Shown in pieces: positions 6,240 through 6,853 of a DNA stretch of 6,853 nt. Position 1 is the stretch's first letter, and every line of letters starts with the position of its first letter. The position numbers and the translations under genes are program-made. This DNA comes from Bacteroidota bacterium (GTDB taxonomy: Bacteria; Bacteroidota; Kryptoniia; Kryptoniales; JAKASW01): NCBI GenBank assembly GCA_021785235.1, contig JAJYGB010000259.1, positions 1 to 6,853 of the forward strand. The letters run 5' to 3'. The notes beneath the pieces were generated by a model. The model was not told the origin of the DNA and made no database searches. It saw only the letters and a list, made by a program, of their open reading frames with translations.

Positions 6240-6853
6240 AGGTTATTTCATAGAGTACCATGTCTATTCTGTCGAGTCAGACTCGGTGGCGACGGACGGT
6301 CACGCCACAAAACCATGGGAAGCCTGCAGTTTAGAGTGGACGGGAAAGATTAGGTTCAGAGGCGAGGGCCTGTCACTGGAAGAGCTTCGCAAGCTTATAG
6401 GAAAATATTCCCCCGAGGCAATTGCCGTACGAATTCTATACGGCGGTGAGGAATTCAAGAGAACGCAGATTTATGACAGGTCGATACTCGAACGACTCGA
6501 ATCGCTTGCGGCGCGGTCCCCGTTACACATTCCCCCCTCGGTCAGATTGCTTAAGGCGCTGGAGCGAATCGTTCCCACGCCGGAGATTTACCTTTTCTTT
6601 GAAACCGCGTTCTTCGCCAACCTGCCGCTCGGCGAAAGAACTTACGCCATCGATGGGAATCTCTCTGAAGCCTACGGCGAAGGTCTTGGGGACATTCGAC
6701 GTTATGGCTATCACGGACTGTTCCACGGCGCGCTTGCCGGCAAAATCAAGGAGAGAGGAATCGATGCGAGAAAAATATTGTCGATATGTCTCGAGCCGAT
6801 TCCGGAGGTGGCGGGTATCTATGACGGGAAGCCGGTGACTGTCTCGGGCGGAT
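6211..6853 (+). CDS. degenerate acetate-kinase paralogue (pseudokinase?), cut by window end
   Basis: The open frame runs without a stop for 214 codons to the right edge, so only the N-terminal half is visible. It overlaps the kinase gene by 29 bases and has a strong ribosome binding site. Acetate-kinase landmarks appear in the right order and spacing: AVRILYGG (72-79, for AHRVVHGG), SPLHIPPSV (103-111, for APLHNPP), FFETAFFANLP (129-139, for FDTAFHxTMP), IRRYGYHGLFH (162-172, for IRRYGFHGTSH), and ILSICLEPIPEVAGIYDGKP (189-208, for CHLGNGASIAAVxxGKS). Key residues are lost: the N-terminal Asn and GSSS loop are replaced by IPEGYFIEY (8-16), the base Asp148 becomes Glu131, and the HLGNG loop becomes LEPIP. 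The Arg91 and His180 equivalents remain (Arg74, His168). The frame is intact, so this is not ordinary decay. It may be a catalytically dead subunit pairing with the kinase, or an enzyme with new chemistry. Confidence 0.8.
   Translation, partial: MSRLIVLIPEGYFIEYHVYSVESDSVATDGHATKPWEACSLEWTGKIRFRGEGLSLEELRKLIGKYSPEAIAVRILYGGEEFKRTQIYDRSILERLESLAARSPLHIPPSVRLLKALERIVPTPEIYLFFETAFFANLPLGERTYAIDGNLSEAYGEGLGDIRRYGYHGLFHGALAGKIKERGIDARKILSICLEPIPEVAGIYDGKPVTVSGG

Noticed and set aside
6422..6838. 138-codon plus-strand open frame rich in Arg and Ser
   Set aside because: It lies within the second acetate-kinase-like gene in another frame, has low-complexity composition and no family motif.

Overview
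The window looks like a bacterial chromosome of roughly balanced base composition. A lipoprotein signal and a sigma-54-type activator suggest a Gram-negative-type bacterium, but nothing fixes the phylum. It holds four complete or near-complete genes and one gene cut by the right edge. The first ~540 bases show no convincing gene.

Layout: (1) 1-614, gene-poor leader with a weak promoter candidate and a short perfect inverted repeat just before the first ribosome binding site. (2) 615-1625 (+), a secreted lipoprotein with a beta-sandwich-like N-terminal part, an Ala/Gly/Pro linker and a C-terminal domain ending in a 'VPAGTF...VPGGVVKYEM' pattern. A strong hairpin terminator follows. (3) 1804-3447 (-), a XylR/DmpR/MopR-type sigma-54 activator (XylR_N + V4R sensor, AAA+ domain, Fis-type HTH), converging on the lipoprotein. 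(4) 3448-3655, a divergent control region with two TTGC...GCAA inverted repeats about three helical turns apart, then a -24/-12-like element just before the next gene. (5) 3656-4885 (+), an M20-type metallohydrolase. (6) 4977-6239 (+), an acetate-kinase-family acyl kinase. (7) 6211 to the window end (+), a second acetate-kinase-like protein, overlapping the first by 29 bases and lacking several catalytic residues.

How it may work (inference): the activator senses a small, perhaps aromatic, molecule, binds the inverted repeats and switches on a hydrolase-kinase-kinase-like operon. The hydrolase could cleave an amide or peptide-like substrate. The kinase could interconvert an acyl phosphate and ATP. 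The degenerate second kinase could be a regulatory or structural partner, since acetate kinases work as dimers. The most unusual content is this coupled active/degenerate kinase pair downstream of an M20 hydrolase that lacks the usual lid-domain histidine motif, beside a dedicated sigma-54 activator. No database search was possible, so novelty is not established.
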